Source of the DNA: Flavobacteriaceae bacterium UBA4166
GTDB lineage: Bacteria > Bacteroidota > Bacteroidia > Flavobacteriales > Flavobacteriaceae
Assembly: GCA_002379985.1 (NCBI GenBank)
Contig: DFVG01000037.1
Location: 4,571-68,570, forward strand
Length of the DNA stretch: 64,000 nucleotides
Direction: 5' to 3'
Positions within the stretch are counted from its first letter, which is position 1. The number at the start of each line of letters is the position of its first letter. Shown piece after piece: positions 15,541 to 24,001 of the stretch. Both the position numbers and the translations under genes were made by a program. The notes beneath the pieces are model-generated. The model saw only the letters and a program-made list of their open reading frames with translations, searched no databases and had not been told where the DNA came from.

Positions 15541-16166
15541 TTCAAGAATTGAAACAGTATTTTGAAGCTGATTTTGAACCTGCGCTCATAGACGAAATTA
15601 GCAGGGTAGGAACTTTTATGGAAGTCTCGGAAGGAAAAGACCTTATCAAACCAGGACAATACATTCGCTCCATTCCGTTGTTGCTGGAAGGTAGTATTAA
15701 AATATTGCGTCCCGATGCCGAAGGAGATGAACTCCTTTTGTATCATTTAGAACGAGGTGAAACGTGTGCGATGTCTATGACCTGTTGCTTGAGCGATGTG
15801 CGTAGTGAAATTCATGCCGTGGCTGAAACCAATGTTCGATTGCTTATGATCCCAGTCTCTAAAATGGAATATTGGTCAAGCAAATACAAAACATGGCGTC
15901 ATTTTGTGATGGATAGTTATCATATTCGAATGATGGAATTGTTAGAGAGTCTCGATAACATCGCCTTTAATAATATGGATACACGCCTCAAACACTATCT
16001 GGAAGAAAAAGTAAAAATTCTAAACAACATGCATATCGAAACGACACATAAAGACATTGCAGCCGATTTACACACCAGTCGCGTTGTCGTTTCAAGACTC
16101 TTGAAAAAGATGGAGAATAACGGCACGATCAAATTACATCGCAATTCTATTGAGATGCTGTCATGA
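15537..16166 (+). CDS. Crp/Fnr-family transcriptional regulator
   Basis: The 209-residue protein has an N-terminal cyclic-nucleotide-binding-like beta roll (residues about 20-125, ISLPLLLEGSIKILR-like core, here SIPLLLEGSIKILR) and a C-terminal winged helix-turn-helix (THKDIAADLHTSRVVVSRLLKKME, about residues 165-190). A CAMSMTCCLSD stretch supplies three Cys in the sensor domain, which may matter for sensing sulfur or redox state. It is followed by sulfite exporter, persulfide dioxygenase-rhodanese and YeeE genes, so I infer it controls that sulfur island. A DNA site could not be assigned with confidence. Confidence 0.9.
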   Translation: MIQELKQYFEADFEPALIDEISRVGTFMEVSEGKDLIKPGQYIRSIPLLLEGSIKILRPDAEGDELLLYHLERGETCAMSMTCCLSDVRSEIHAVAETNVRLLMIPVSKMEYWSSKYKTWRHFVMDSYHIRMMELLESLDNIAFNNMDTRLKHYLEEKVKILNNMHIETTHKDIAADLHTSRVVVSRLLKKMENNGTIKLHRNSIEMLS

Positions 16167-16218
16167 GGTGTTTCAAAGATATATCGTTCCTCTTTGGTTA
16201 TTTTGAATAGTAGAACAC

Positions 16219-17016
16219 ATGGAAGTAGTTGAAATTTTTGGGTATGTTGGAGCGCTCCTTATTGGACTTGTCTTAGGCCTGATTGGCGGCGGCGGCTCTA
16301 TTCTTACCGTTCCTATCTTTGTGTATGCCCTTGGGCTGAATCCTGTACTGGCAACCGCCTATTCACTATTCGTGGTAGGAATTACGTCGCTAGTAGGAGC
16401 CATTAAGAACATGGTGAAAGGTAAGGTCGATTTAAAAACAGCCTTCATTTTCGCAATACCCGCCTTTATTGCTGTTTATGTAACCAGAGCCTTTTTGATT
16501 CCTGTACTCCCTACAAATTTGTTCGAATTCCAAGGGTGGGTCATTACAAAGAATGTAGCCATCATGTTGTTTTTTGCGATCATTATGATACTAGCGGCAA
16601 TTTCTATGATTCGGGACAAAAACGTAGAAAGAGAATCAAACAAGCCACCTTCTTACAAGTACCCTTTTATTGTTTTGGAAGGATTTTTGGTGGGGGTTAT
16701 CACCGGAATCGTAGGTGCTGGCGGCGGCTTTTTGATCATCCCAGCTTTAGTGCTGTTTGCGAAGCTTCCCATGAAAAAAGCGGTAGCGACCTCGCTGCTG
16801 ATCATCGCCATTAAGTCACTCATTGGTTTTATTGGAGATCTTCAAAATTTCATTATTGATTGGCCGTTTTTAATCACTTTTAGCGGACTCTCCATTGTTG
16901 GTATTTTTGCTGGAATTTGGTTAACCAATTTTATCGATGGCAAAAAACTAAAGAAAGCCTTTGGTTGGTTCGTTCTGATAATGGCAGGGTATATTATCTA
17001 TAAAGAATTACTGTAA
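16219..17016 (+). CDS. TauE/SafE-family sulfite or organosulfur exporter
   Basis: A 265-residue membrane protein with about eight helices and the internal duplication of the family: GLVLGLIGGGGSILTVPIF near the start and GVITGIVGAGGGFLIIPAL near residue 165. TauE/SafE proteins move sulfite, sulfonates or related anions. Placed between a Crp/Fnr regulator and a persulfide dioxygenase-like gene, export of sulfite formed from persulfide oxidation is the simplest role. The next gene begins directly after its stop codon. Confidence 0.9.
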   Translation: MEVVEIFGYVGALLIGLVLGLIGGGGSILTVPIFVYALGLNPVLATAYSLFVVGITSLVGAIKNMVKGKVDLKTAFIFAIPAFIAVYVTRAFLIPVLPTNLFEFQGWVITKNVAIMLFFAIIMILAAISMIRDKNVERESNKPPSYKYPFIVLEGFLVGVITGIVGAGGGFLIIPALVLFAKLPMKKAVATSLLIIAIKSLIGFIGDLQNFIIDWPFLITFSGLSIVGIFAGIWLTNFIDGKKLKKAFGWFVLIMAGYIIYKELL

Positions 17017-17907
17017 ATGGAACGATTACAGAAATATGTCACTATTGCTGAAGAATCCTTCTCAGGGTATTTCTATTATCTGCTGAATGAGATTACCCAT
17101 CCTTCCTGGACCAATTACTTTTATTGGCTGTTAGGACTATCATTATTTGTATTACTACTTGAAATATTAATTCCTTGGAGAACCAATCAGCCGATTATCC
17201 GGAAAGGATTTTACCTCGACATTTTCTATATCTTCTTTAACTTCTTTCTATTCTCCTTGATAGGATATAACGCACTATCAAATATAGGGGTGGCCTTATT
17301 TAATGATTTTTTGAACCTGTTCGGTATTGAAAATATTATTGCTATTGAGGTTCAATCATTACCGGTCTGGGCACAATTGTTAATCATGTTCTTGATTGCC
17401 GATTTCATTCAGTGGAACGTTCACAGAATGCTTCATCGTGTCCCGTGGTTATGGCAGTTTCACAAGATCCATCACAGTGTTAAAGAAATGGGCTTTGCAG
17501 CACAATTTCGGTTTCATTTTATGGAAACGATTGTGTACAAATCGATACAATACATTCCGCTTGCCATGATCGGCTTTGGGATCGAACAATTTTTTGTAGT
17601 ACACATGTTTGCTGTATTTGTTGGTCATTTAAATCATGCCAATTTAAATTGGAGTTACGGAGCTCTTGGGTATGTCTTTAATAACCCGAAAATGCACATT
17701 TGGCACCATTCCAAGGAATTACCGAAACAGCACCCATATGGAATGAATTTTGGACTATCCCTCAGTGTTTGGGATTACCTCTTTAGAACTGCCTATGTTC
17801 CCAAAAGTGGTAAGGATATAGAAATTGGTTTTGACGGAGATCATGAATTTCCGCATACCTTTTTTAAACAAATGGTATATCCCTTTCAGAAAAAAGAGAA
17901 TAAATAA
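17017..17907 (+). CDS. Fatty acid hydroxylase/sterol desaturase-family membrane protein
   Basis: This 296-residue di-iron membrane oxygenase has four predicted helices and the eight-histidine signature: HRMLH (about residue 134), HKIHHS (about 151), HLNHAN (about 208) and HIWHHSKELPKQH (about 228-240). Family members hydroxylate or desaturate lipids at the membrane surface. It starts immediately after the TauE stop (17016/17017), so it is in the same operon. Why a lipid hydroxylase sits in a sulfur gene group is unclear. The substrate cannot be named. Confidence 0.88.
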   Translation: MERLQKYVTIAEESFSGYFYYLLNEITHPSWTNYFYWLLGLSLFVLLLEILIPWRTNQPIIRKGFYLDIFYIFFNFFLFSLIGYNALSNIGVALFNDFLNLFGIENIIAIEVQSLPVWAQLLIMFLIADFIQWNVHRMLHRVPWLWQFHKIHHSVKEMGFAAQFRFHFMETIVYKSIQYIPLAMIGFGIEQFFVVHMFAVFVGHLNHANLNWSYGALGYVFNNPKMHIWHHSKELPKQHPYGMNFGLSLSVWDYLFRTAYVPKSGKDIEIGFDGDHEFPHTFFKQMVYPFQKKENK

Positions 17908-17995
17908 CGAAGGGTATCAAATATCAAAAAGATACCCCTTAATTTTGCAAGAATAAAGCTCCCTAGTTTTATTCGATCTAGAAAAAATAATACGT

Positions 17996-19411
17996 ATGAA
18001 AATTGAACAAATATATACCGGATGTTTAGCGCAAGGCGCCTATTATATTGAAAGCCAAGGAGAGGTTGCAATTATTGATCCGCTGCGGGAAGTGCAGCCG
18101 TATATTGAGAAGGCCAAAGCTGCTGGAGCGAATATCAAATATATTTTCGAAACTCACTTTCATGCCGACTTCGTTTCGGGCCACGTGACGCTTTCCGAAA
18201 AAACCGGAGCACCGATTATCTATGGCCCCAATGCAAATCCTAATTTTGAAGCGATCATTGCGGAAGACGGACAAGAATTTCCGCTGGGCGAACTCACATT
18301 TGTGGTTCTCCATACGCCCGGACATACCATGGAAAGTACGACCTATCTTCTGAAGGATAAAGACGGAAAAGATCATGCTTTATTTACCGGCGACACCCTA
18401 TTCTTGGGAGATGTGGGCCGCCCTGATTTAGCTCAAAAAGCGGAAGATATGACACAGGAGGATTTGGCAGCAACACTTTACGATAGTTTACGAACTAAGA
18501 TCATGCCTTTAGGCGATGAGGTGATTGTCTATCCGGCTCACGGAGCAGGGAGTGCCTGCGGAAAGAATATGATGAAGGAAACGGTAGACACCCTAGGTCA
18601 CCAAAAAGAGATGAACTATGCACTTCGGGCAGATATGACCAAAGAAGAATTTGTAAAAGAAGTGACAGACGGACTCCTTCCGCCACCGGCCTATTTTCCG
18701 ATGAACGTAAAGATGAACAAAGAAGGGTATAAAGATGTTGCCGAGGTGATCAAAAAAGGGCAAAGTGCCTTGTCTCCTGAAGCGTTCGAAGCCGCGGCTA
18801 ATGAGACCGGTGCGGTCATGTTGGATGTACGCCATCAACAAGAATTCGCCAAAGGACATATCCCCGGTTCTATCTTTATAGGAATTGATGGAAGCTTCGC
18901 CCCATGGGTTGGCGATCTCATAAAAGATGTACAGCAGCCTATCCTGCTCATTGCAGAAGAAGATCGCATTGAAGAAGCTATTACACGTCTCTCACGCGTA
19001 GGCTTCGATAATACTTTGGGATACTTGCAAGGCGGATTTGAAGCTTGGAAAGAGGCCGCCAAAGAATACGATACGGTTACTTCGGTGCCGGCAACAGAAC
19101 TACAACGAGCCTTGGAGGATTCTCAATACGAAATTTCAGTATTTGACGTGAGAAAACCCGGAGAATTTCAAGCAGAACATGTGGTCGACGCTAAACATAC
19201 GTCACTCTCTACTCTCAATGAACATTTAGCGGAATATCCCGAAGAGGAAACGTTTTACGTCCATTGTGCTGGTGGCTATCGAAGTATGATCGCTGCGTCT
19301 ATCTTAAAAAGTCGCGGTATTCACAATTTGATCGATGTGCAAGGGGGATTTAAAGCCATGAAGGAGGCAAAGATCAAAACGACAGACTATGTGTGTCCGT
19401 CGACTAAATAA
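17996..19411 (+). CDS. Persulfide dioxygenase-like MBL protein fused to two rhodanese domains
   Basis: A 471-residue fusion. Residues 1-200 form an ETHE1-type MBL domain with THFHADFVSGH (about 53-63), TPGHTMEST (about 105), FTGDTLFLGDVGRPDL and YPAHGAGSACG. Two rhodanese domains follow. The first (about 255-355, LDVRHQQEFAKGHIPGS) has no Cys at the active-site loop (LLIAEED). The second (about 375-465) keeps it in VHCAGGYRSM. MBL-rhodanese fusions oxidise glutathione- or bacillithiol-type persulfide to sulfite and can transfer the sulfur to thiosulfate. With bshB1 elsewhere in the window, bacillithiol persulfide is a plausible substrate. A GGGTATC/GATACCCC inverted repeat lies upstream at about 17912-17938. 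Confidence 0.9.
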   Translation: MKIEQIYTGCLAQGAYYIESQGEVAIIDPLREVQPYIEKAKAAGANIKYIFETHFHADFVSGHVTLSEKTGAPIIYGPNANPNFEAIIAEDGQEFPLGELTFVVLHTPGHTMESTTYLLKDKDGKDHALFTGDTLFLGDVGRPDLAQKAEDMTQEDLAATLYDSLRTKIMPLGDEVIVYPAHGAGSACGKNMMKETVDTLGHQKEMNYALRADMTKEEFVKEVTDGLLPPPAYFPMNVKMNKEGYKDVAEVIKKGQSALSPEAFEAAANETGAVMLDVRHQQEFAKGHIPGSIFIGIDGSFAPWVGDLIKDVQQPILLIAEEDRIEEAITRLSRVGFDNTLGYLQGGFEAWKEAAKEYDTVTSVPATELQRALEDSQYEISVFDVRKPGEFQAEHVVDAKHTSLSTLNEHLAEYPEEETFYVHCAGGYRSMIAASILKSRGIHNLIDVQGGFKAMKEAKIKTTDYVCPSTK

Positions 19412-19513
19412 TATTGATATTAGCAGCTGCCGATGTTGTAATTATTAAAGACACTGTACTGTCCTTATTCATAGTGTAGTGTTCCCTAAAATGCATATTA
19501 ATTCCACCCGAAA

Positions 19514-20272
19514 ATGAAAAAAAACTATGGGCTCTTTTTTGTAGTTCTGCTTGTCTTCCTTGGCATGATCGCCTGTAATCAAAGGAAGAACAGTTCTACT
19601 ATGGCGGTAAGACAACATGAAGTCACCATAGTAGGGGCGATGAAAGACGCCATGTGGAAAGGAGAACTCTTCGGAAAAGTACAACTTGATACACTTCCAA
19701 AAAAAGCACCATTGTTTGGGATAGGGCCGGTTGCCTACATGCGGGGTGAAATTATGCTGTTGGACGGAAAGACGTATGTTTCGGAGGTCACATCAGATTC
19801 TACCATGAGCGTTTCCATAATTCCCGAGGTGGCAGCGCCATTTTTTGTGTATGCCGAAGTTTCCGAGTGGGAAGAAATTGTTATTCCTTTTGAAGTAAAA
19901 ACACTACAAGATATTGAAAACTTTCTTGTAAAAAATACAGCCACACGAAATCAACCCGTTCCTTTTATGGTGAAAGGAAGTGTTTCCCAAGCTACTATTC
20001 ATGTTCAAAATCTTCCCGAAGGGACAAAGGTAACTTCTCCACAAGAAGCACATCAAGGACAGGTTTCTTATAAAATCACTGATGCGCCTGTAACAATGGT
20101 TGGTTTTTTTTCCGAAGAACACCAAGGCGTTTTTACGCATCACGATACTTTTCTACACATACACTTACTAAATGATGAGCAGGACATGATGGGGCACTTG
20201 GACGCTGTTTCCTTGAAAAAAGCCCGATTATTCTTGCCAAAAGGGCTAAGTGACAATATCACACCCAAATAG
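19514..20272 (+). CDS. Acetolactate decarboxylase-like lipoprotein
   Basis: A lipobox (FLGMIAC, Cys about residue 21) is followed by an alpha-acetolactate decarboxylase fold (252 aa in total). I see LFGIGPVAYMRGEIMLLDGKTY (beta-strand core shared with the family) and the metal region FLHIHLLNDEQDMMGHLDAVSL, with HIH and GH as the usual zinc histidines. The family converts acetolactate to acetoin in the cytoplasm; a lipid-anchored periplasmic version cannot easily take part in that route, so the true substrate is open. It lies between the persulfide dioxygenase fusion and the YeeE pair on the same strand. Confidence 0.75.
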   Translation: MKKNYGLFFVVLLVFLGMIACNQRKNSSTMAVRQHEVTIVGAMKDAMWKGELFGKVQLDTLPKKAPLFGIGPVAYMRGEIMLLDGKTYVSEVTSDSTMSVSIIPEVAAPFFVYAEVSEWEEIVIPFEVKTLQDIENFLVKNTATRNQPVPFMVKGSVSQATIHVQNLPEGTKVTSPQEAHQGQVSYKITDAPVTMVGFFSEEHQGVFTHHDTFLHIHLLNDEQDMMGHLDAVSLKKARLFLPKGLSDNITPK

Positions 20273-20337
20273 CTTGCAGTGTGACTAATGTTACGGCAAT
20301 CTATGAAAATGTAGTGCATCTTTGCCTAAAAAATAGA

Positions 20338-20895
20338 ATGGATTGGATCTACGCTCCTTGGCCTTGGTATGTCGCCGGGCCCATGATTGCATTAACCATG
20401 TTTTTTCTGCTCCTGATAGGAAAACAATTTGGAATGTCTTCCAACTTGCGAACTTGCTGTGCTGCTATCGGAGGAGATAAAGTGGCAGATTTTTTCAACT
20501 TTAATTGGAAGAAAGATCGATGGAACCTCATGGTTGCATTTGGGGCTCTATTGGGAGGATATCTTGCCGCTACGTATCTATCTGAAAATAGCGTAGACGT
20601 TTCACCAAAAATAGCAAACGAACTCTCAGAAAAATACCATATCAAGGGAGCAGGTGACGAATACCTCCCGAGCGAATTGTTTTCGAACGAATTGTTGTTT
20701 GAGCCGCATAATTTGATTTTGTTAGTATTGGGCGGATTCCTGATAGGATTTGGCGCACGGTATGCCGGAGGCTGTACTTCGGGCCATGCAATTTCAGGAT
20801 TAAGCAATCTACAATTACCATCCCTGATTGCTGTGATGGGATTTTTTATAGGCGGAACCGTAATGGTGTATTTCTTATTTCCAATCTTATTTTGA
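20338..20895 (+). CDS. YeeE/YedE-family sulfur transporter, half-size protein A
   Basis: A membrane protein of 185 aa from ATG 20338, with the signature GGCTSGHAISGLS (about residue 143) whose Cys carries thiosulfate or sulfane sulfur in characterised YeeE (TsuA). I chose the internal ATG because the region upstream carries an ATCTTTGC -7-like box (about 20318-20326) and the protein then begins with MDWIYAPWPWYVAGP, a normal first membrane segment; a GTG at 20281 would be the alternative. It is followed one base later by a second half-size YeeE protein. Together they correspond to one full-length transporter, as in the PmpA/PmpB pairs. Confidence 0.85.
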   Translation: MDWIYAPWPWYVAGPMIALTMFFLLLIGKQFGMSSNLRTCCAAIGGDKVADFFNFNWKKDRWNLMVAFGALLGGYLAATYLSENSVDVSPKIANELSEKYHIKGAGDEYLPSELFSNELLFEPHNLILLVLGGFLIGFGARYAGGCTSGHAISGLSNLQLPSLIAVMGFFIGGTVMVYFLFPILF

Positions 20896-20896
20896 T

Positions 20897-21310
20897 ATGA
20901 AGTATTTGATTTATTTACTGATTGGTACGTTCTTCGGAATTGTAATGTATAAATCGGAAGCCGCTTCTTGGTTTCGCATTTATGAAATGTTTCGCTTCGG
21001 AAGTTTTCACATGTTTGGTGTCATAGGCTCGGCTTTACTCTTAGGAATTATTGGTGTTCAAATTATTAAACGGAAAAATATTAAAACAATCAACCGTAGA
21101 GAAATGCAGTTGAAACCAAAGAATAAAAGCATTCCTAGATATCTCTTTGGGGGCATTATCTTCGGATTAGGATGGGCCTTGGCAGGGGCGTGTCCCGGAC
21201 CAATGTTTGTAGTAGCCGGAGCGGGATACCTTCCTATTATTTGGGTAATATTAGGTGCATTGCTGGGAACCTTGTTATACGGTATCTTGAGAGATAAACT
21301 TCCGCATTGA
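20897..21310 (+). CDS. YeeE/YedE-family sulfur transporter, half-size protein B
   Basis: A 137-residue membrane protein with four helices and the motif AGACPGPMFVVAGAG (about residue 98), the second Cys-containing signature of the YeeE/YedE fold. It starts one base after the stop of protein A, so the two are coupled and probably form a heteromeric channel for thiosulfate or persulfide sulfur. It is the last gene of the plus-strand sulfur island and is convergent with the DUF421 gene. Confidence 0.87.
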   Translation: MKYLIYLLIGTFFGIVMYKSEAASWFRIYEMFRFGSFHMFGVIGSALLLGIIGVQIIKRKNIKTINRREMQLKPKNKSIPRYLFGGIIFGLGWALAGACPGPMFVVAGAGYLPIIWVILGALLGTLLYGILRDKLPH

Positions 21311-21324
21311 GAAAATTTATTGGG

Positions 21325-21852
21325 TTAGGGCGTTTTTCGCACACTCTCTAAAAGTCGCGATTCTAACGCAATGTCGTCATCACTCCCAGTATGAAGTACA
21401 GAAATATCACCTGTAGATTCTAGGACTACCGCTTTAACTTGCTCAAATTGCAACACATTTGCCTCCCTTAATTTCGCGATGAGTTGTGATCTTTCAATAC
21501 GGGCATACCGAAGATTCTCTTCTAAGATATTACTTCCGTCCATCAGTAAAAGCGGCGCATTAGAAATAGTTTTATTGAGTGTGGAAGATTTTCGCTGTAA
21601 AAAAGAGAAAATAAAAGTAAGTGCCAGTAACCCTGCGATGGCTACAGCACCGTGTGTGATGGAGGTGCTGGAAGTTAGGGTAGAAGAAATAATACTCCCG
21701 ATCGCAACGGTAAAGGCAAAATCATAAGCTGTAAATTTTGCGAAAGAACGCAAGCCAATGATCCGTGTTAAAACAATAATGACAATAAAAATAAGAAAAC
21801 AACCAACGAGTGTTTCCCAAAGGGGGTCTGAGGTGGCATAGATCCATTTCAT
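21325..21852 (-). CDS. DUF421 (YetF-like) membrane protein
   Basis: The protein (175 aa from ATG 21852) has three N-terminal membrane helices followed by a DUF421 cytoplasmic domain with the typical PLLLMDGSNILEENLRYARI segment and an acidic end. Start 21852 gives MKWIYATSDPLWETLVG, which matches the usual beginning; an upstream in-frame Met at 21900 lies inside the A/T-rich terminator region. Function is unknown; relatives occur in stress or sporulation contexts. It is convergent with the YeeE genes. Confidence 0.83.
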   Translation of the reverse strand: MKWIYATSDPLWETLVGCFLIFIVIIVLTRIIGLRSFAKFTAYDFAFTVAIGSIISSTLTSSTSITHGAVAIAGLLALTFIFSFLQRKSSTLNKTISNAPLLLMDGSNILEENLRYARIERSQLIAKLREANVLQFEQVKAVVLESTGDISVLHTGSDDDIALESRLLESVRKTP

Positions 21853-21890
21853 GCGGAATAGTGTTATCAGATTAAGAATTATAATGATAC

Positions 21891-21920
21891 AAAAAAGCAC
21901 TCGCTGCGGAGTGCTTTTTT
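21891..21920 (-). terminator. Intrinsic terminator of the carbonic anhydrase gene
   Basis: AAAAAAGCACTC-GCTGCG-GAGTGCTTTTTT is a perfect hairpin with a T-run on both strands, placed 20 bp after the minus-strand carbonic anhydrase stop. Confidence 0.9.
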
Positions 21921-21939
21921 CATGAGTATGTGTGTGTTA

Positions 21940-22566
21940 TTAATAAAAAGTGACACGTCCGTCTGAAATATCGTACATCGCGCCCACAATTTTAATTTCT
22001 CCGTTGTCCTCCATTTCTTTAAGCACCTCACTTTGATTGCGGATGTTCTCAAGGGTCATTTCCACGTTTTTCTTTGCCACCGCATCTACAAACTCGATGT
22101 TGCCAGAATTTCGCTTGCTCTCATCGGTAGGCTCACTTACAGCTTCTACTGCCGGTTCAATATTTTTAATAAGGTGTGTTAGATTTCCAAGACGAGCGTG
22201 GTCACAGGCACCTTTTACAGCTCCACAGCTGGTGTGGCCTAAGACAACGATTACTTTCGTTCCGGCCAGTTTGCACGCAAATTCCATACTTCCCAAAATA
22301 TCCTTATTCACAAAATTTCCGGCAACCCGAACACTAAAAACATCACCTATTCCTTGATCAAATAAGAGCTCAGCACTCACACGGCTATCGATACAGTGTA
22401 GCACGGTGGCAAATGGATATTGTCCGCTACTGGTTTGCTTTACTTGGTTGGGAAGATCTCGTACCGCCATATCATTGGCAACAAAACGCTGATTTCCGTT
22501 TTTAAGTGTTGCAATCGCTGCATCTGGCGTCATTTTTGATTGTGTTTCTTTCGTCTGTGTTATCAT
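21940..22566 (-). CDS. Beta-class carbonic anhydrase
   Basis: This zinc enzyme of about 208 residues interconverts CO2 and bicarbonate. The ligands are in CIDSRVSAELLFDQG (Cys and the Asp-Arg dyad, about residue 58) and GHTSCGAVKGACD (His and Cys, about residue 115), which makes it a clade with a typical CxDSR ... HxxC arrangement. I prefer ATG 22566 (MITQTKETQSKMTPD) over the upstream in-frame start at 22626. The gene is monocistronic and ends at a strong terminator. Confidence 0.93.
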   Translation of the reverse strand: MITQTKETQSKMTPDAAIATLKNGNQRFVANDMAVRDLPNQVKQTSSGQYPFATVLHCIDSRVSAELLFDQGIGDVFSVRVAGNFVNKDILGSMEFACKLAGTKVIVVLGHTSCGAVKGACDHARLGNLTHLIKNIEPAVEAVSEPTDESKRNSGNIEFVDAVAKKNVEMTLENIRNQSEVLKEMEDNGEIKIVGAMYDISDGRVTFY

Positions 22567-22723
22567 GGTGATATTTTTCAATTTAGTTTCTACGGAAAAA
22601 TAAATAATTCTACTCAAATGAACCACATTTCCAAGGGGTTCAGCAAGGAAATTAACGAAAGATTAGGAATTTGATACGTACCAATCAAAATAACACTCAT
22701 TGAGAATTTTGTATATTTGCACT

Positions 22724-23128
22724 GTGAAACAAAGTATTGCTGTCATACTATCTTTTTTACTGCTATTAAGTAGCAGTGGCTTAGCCTATACACAACACTT
22801 TTGTGGGGAGTACGAGATGCTAGCTAAAATTACTATGGGAGAACAACACCTCTCCTGCGGTATGGCAATGGAAACTTCTTCTTGTGATGACGCAACAATA
22901 GACCATGATTGTTGTGATAATCACTTCACATCAGTTGATCTAGACGATCATTTTTCAAAAGTATCCTTTGACATAGCCTTTGATACACAATTTGTGTTCG
23001 CCTATGCTTCAGTGTTTCTTTTGGATAAACCTCTTGTCGTTCAACAAAAAACTGCAGCATACACTACCTATCGTCCACCACCTTTGGAACGCGACATACA
23101 GGTATGGTACGAAGTCTTCTTAATTTGA
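22724..23128 (+). CDS. HYC_CC_PP-type small secreted protein
   Basis: A signal peptide (residues about 1-20, VKQSIAVILSFLLLLSSSG) leads to a mature part with THQ/TQHFCGE, a CG pair and HDCCDNH, the Cys/His pattern of the HYC_CC_PP family. The family has no known reaction; the Cys and His suggest metal binding. GTG at 22724 is the best start because it begins directly at the signal peptide, and a TATATTTG box at 22712-22719 lies immediately upstream, so the transcript is nearly leaderless. It is the first gene of the metal cluster that continues to 27508. Confidence 0.78.
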   Translation: MKQSIAVILSFLLLLSSSGLAYTQHFCGEYEMLAKITMGEQHLSCGMAMETSSCDDATIDHDCCDNHFTSVDLDDHFSKVSFDIAFDTQFVFAYASVFLLDKPLVVQQKTAAYTTYRPPPLERDIQVWYEVFLI

Positions 23129-23199
23129 TAGTGAAAACCCGTTTTCTGGGTATTGATTAGATACATTACATCTATAAATCAATCTATCAACTTACTTTT

Positions 23200-23982
23200 A
23201 TGTACAAACATATTATCATTCTGCTACTGGCAGGAATACTGTTCTCCCAAGTGGGGAGAGCACAAGGACCACCCATCACCTCAGACAAACCGATTATGTT
23301 GGGAGGAAATACAGTGGTTCTCAAAACACTTACTGAAATTCGAAATACAGAACAAGGAACCTTTGTAAACGCACCCTTGATGGGGCATTACATTATTTCT
23401 GCCAATTCTTTGGTAGCTTTACACCTTCCTTATGTTCATTATGATTTTAATGACGCCTCCGGACGCGGTTCCGGTAGTACCTTGGGAGACATCAACCTCC
23501 TAGGGAAATATCAATTTTACCGAAAAGATGGTACCGGGAAGACCTTTCGTATGGTGGCAAAGACCTTGCAAACCATGCCTACAGGGAAATCTTTGGATAT
23601 CGAGGAAATGAGTACCGGAGATTATTCTGGCTATTATGCTTTGGTGGGAGGATATGAATCATTGAAATTCGGAATTTCTTCGGAAGTAGGATACCGATGG
23701 GTTCCCGATGGAACACTTGATAAATTTCAAGCGAAATTGGGCTTCGGACTCCCACTGTTAAAACCTACCTATCCGGTAAATCAATTGAATTTGTACTTTG
23801 AATACTCTAGTGAATGGTTGCACGAACGCGATGCGTATCAACTGCTCTATGCGCAGGGAATTCAGTATGCAAGAAAAAAATGGACCTGGGAGATGGCCAT
23901 TCAGTTGCCACTGATACAAGACGCTCCTGTTTCCGAACAATTAAACTATGCAGTATTTTTAGGTACTCGCTACATTCTATAA
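23200..23982 (+). CDS. Outer-membrane beta-barrel protein of the metal cluster
   Basis: A signal peptide (about 1-21, ending GRAQ) is followed by a chain of amphipathic strands rich in Tyr and Trp and ending in YIL, typical of outer-membrane barrels; the total length is 260 aa. It resembles the MetA-pathway/transporter-type outer-membrane proteins found next to heavy-metal genes in Bacteroidota, but I see no motif that fixes the substrate. It lies 71 bp after the HYC_CC_PP gene and 20 bp before the HMA gene. A channel or binding role for the metal handled by this cluster is an inference. Confidence 0.72.
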   Translation: MYKHIIILLLAGILFSQVGRAQGPPITSDKPIMLGGNTVVLKTLTEIRNTEQGTFVNAPLMGHYIISANSLVALHLPYVHYDFNDASGRGSGSTLGDINLLGKYQFYRKDGTGKTFRMVAKTLQTMPTGKSLDIEEMSTGDYSGYYALVGGYESLKFGISSEVGYRWVPDGTLDKFQAKLGFGLPLLKPTYPVNQLNLYFEYSSEWLHERDAYQLLYAQGIQYARKKWTWEMAIQLPLIQDAPVSEQLNYAVFLGTRYIL

Positions 23983-24001
23983 ACATTAAAAAATTAATAT
24001 T

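Noticed and set aside
17912..17938. AAGGGTATC ... GATACCCCTT inverted repeat as Crp/Fnr operator
   Set aside because: The two arms differ in length by one base and the sequence is unlike known Crp/Fnr boxes; it could equally be a weak terminator, so it is only mentioned with the neighbouring gene.
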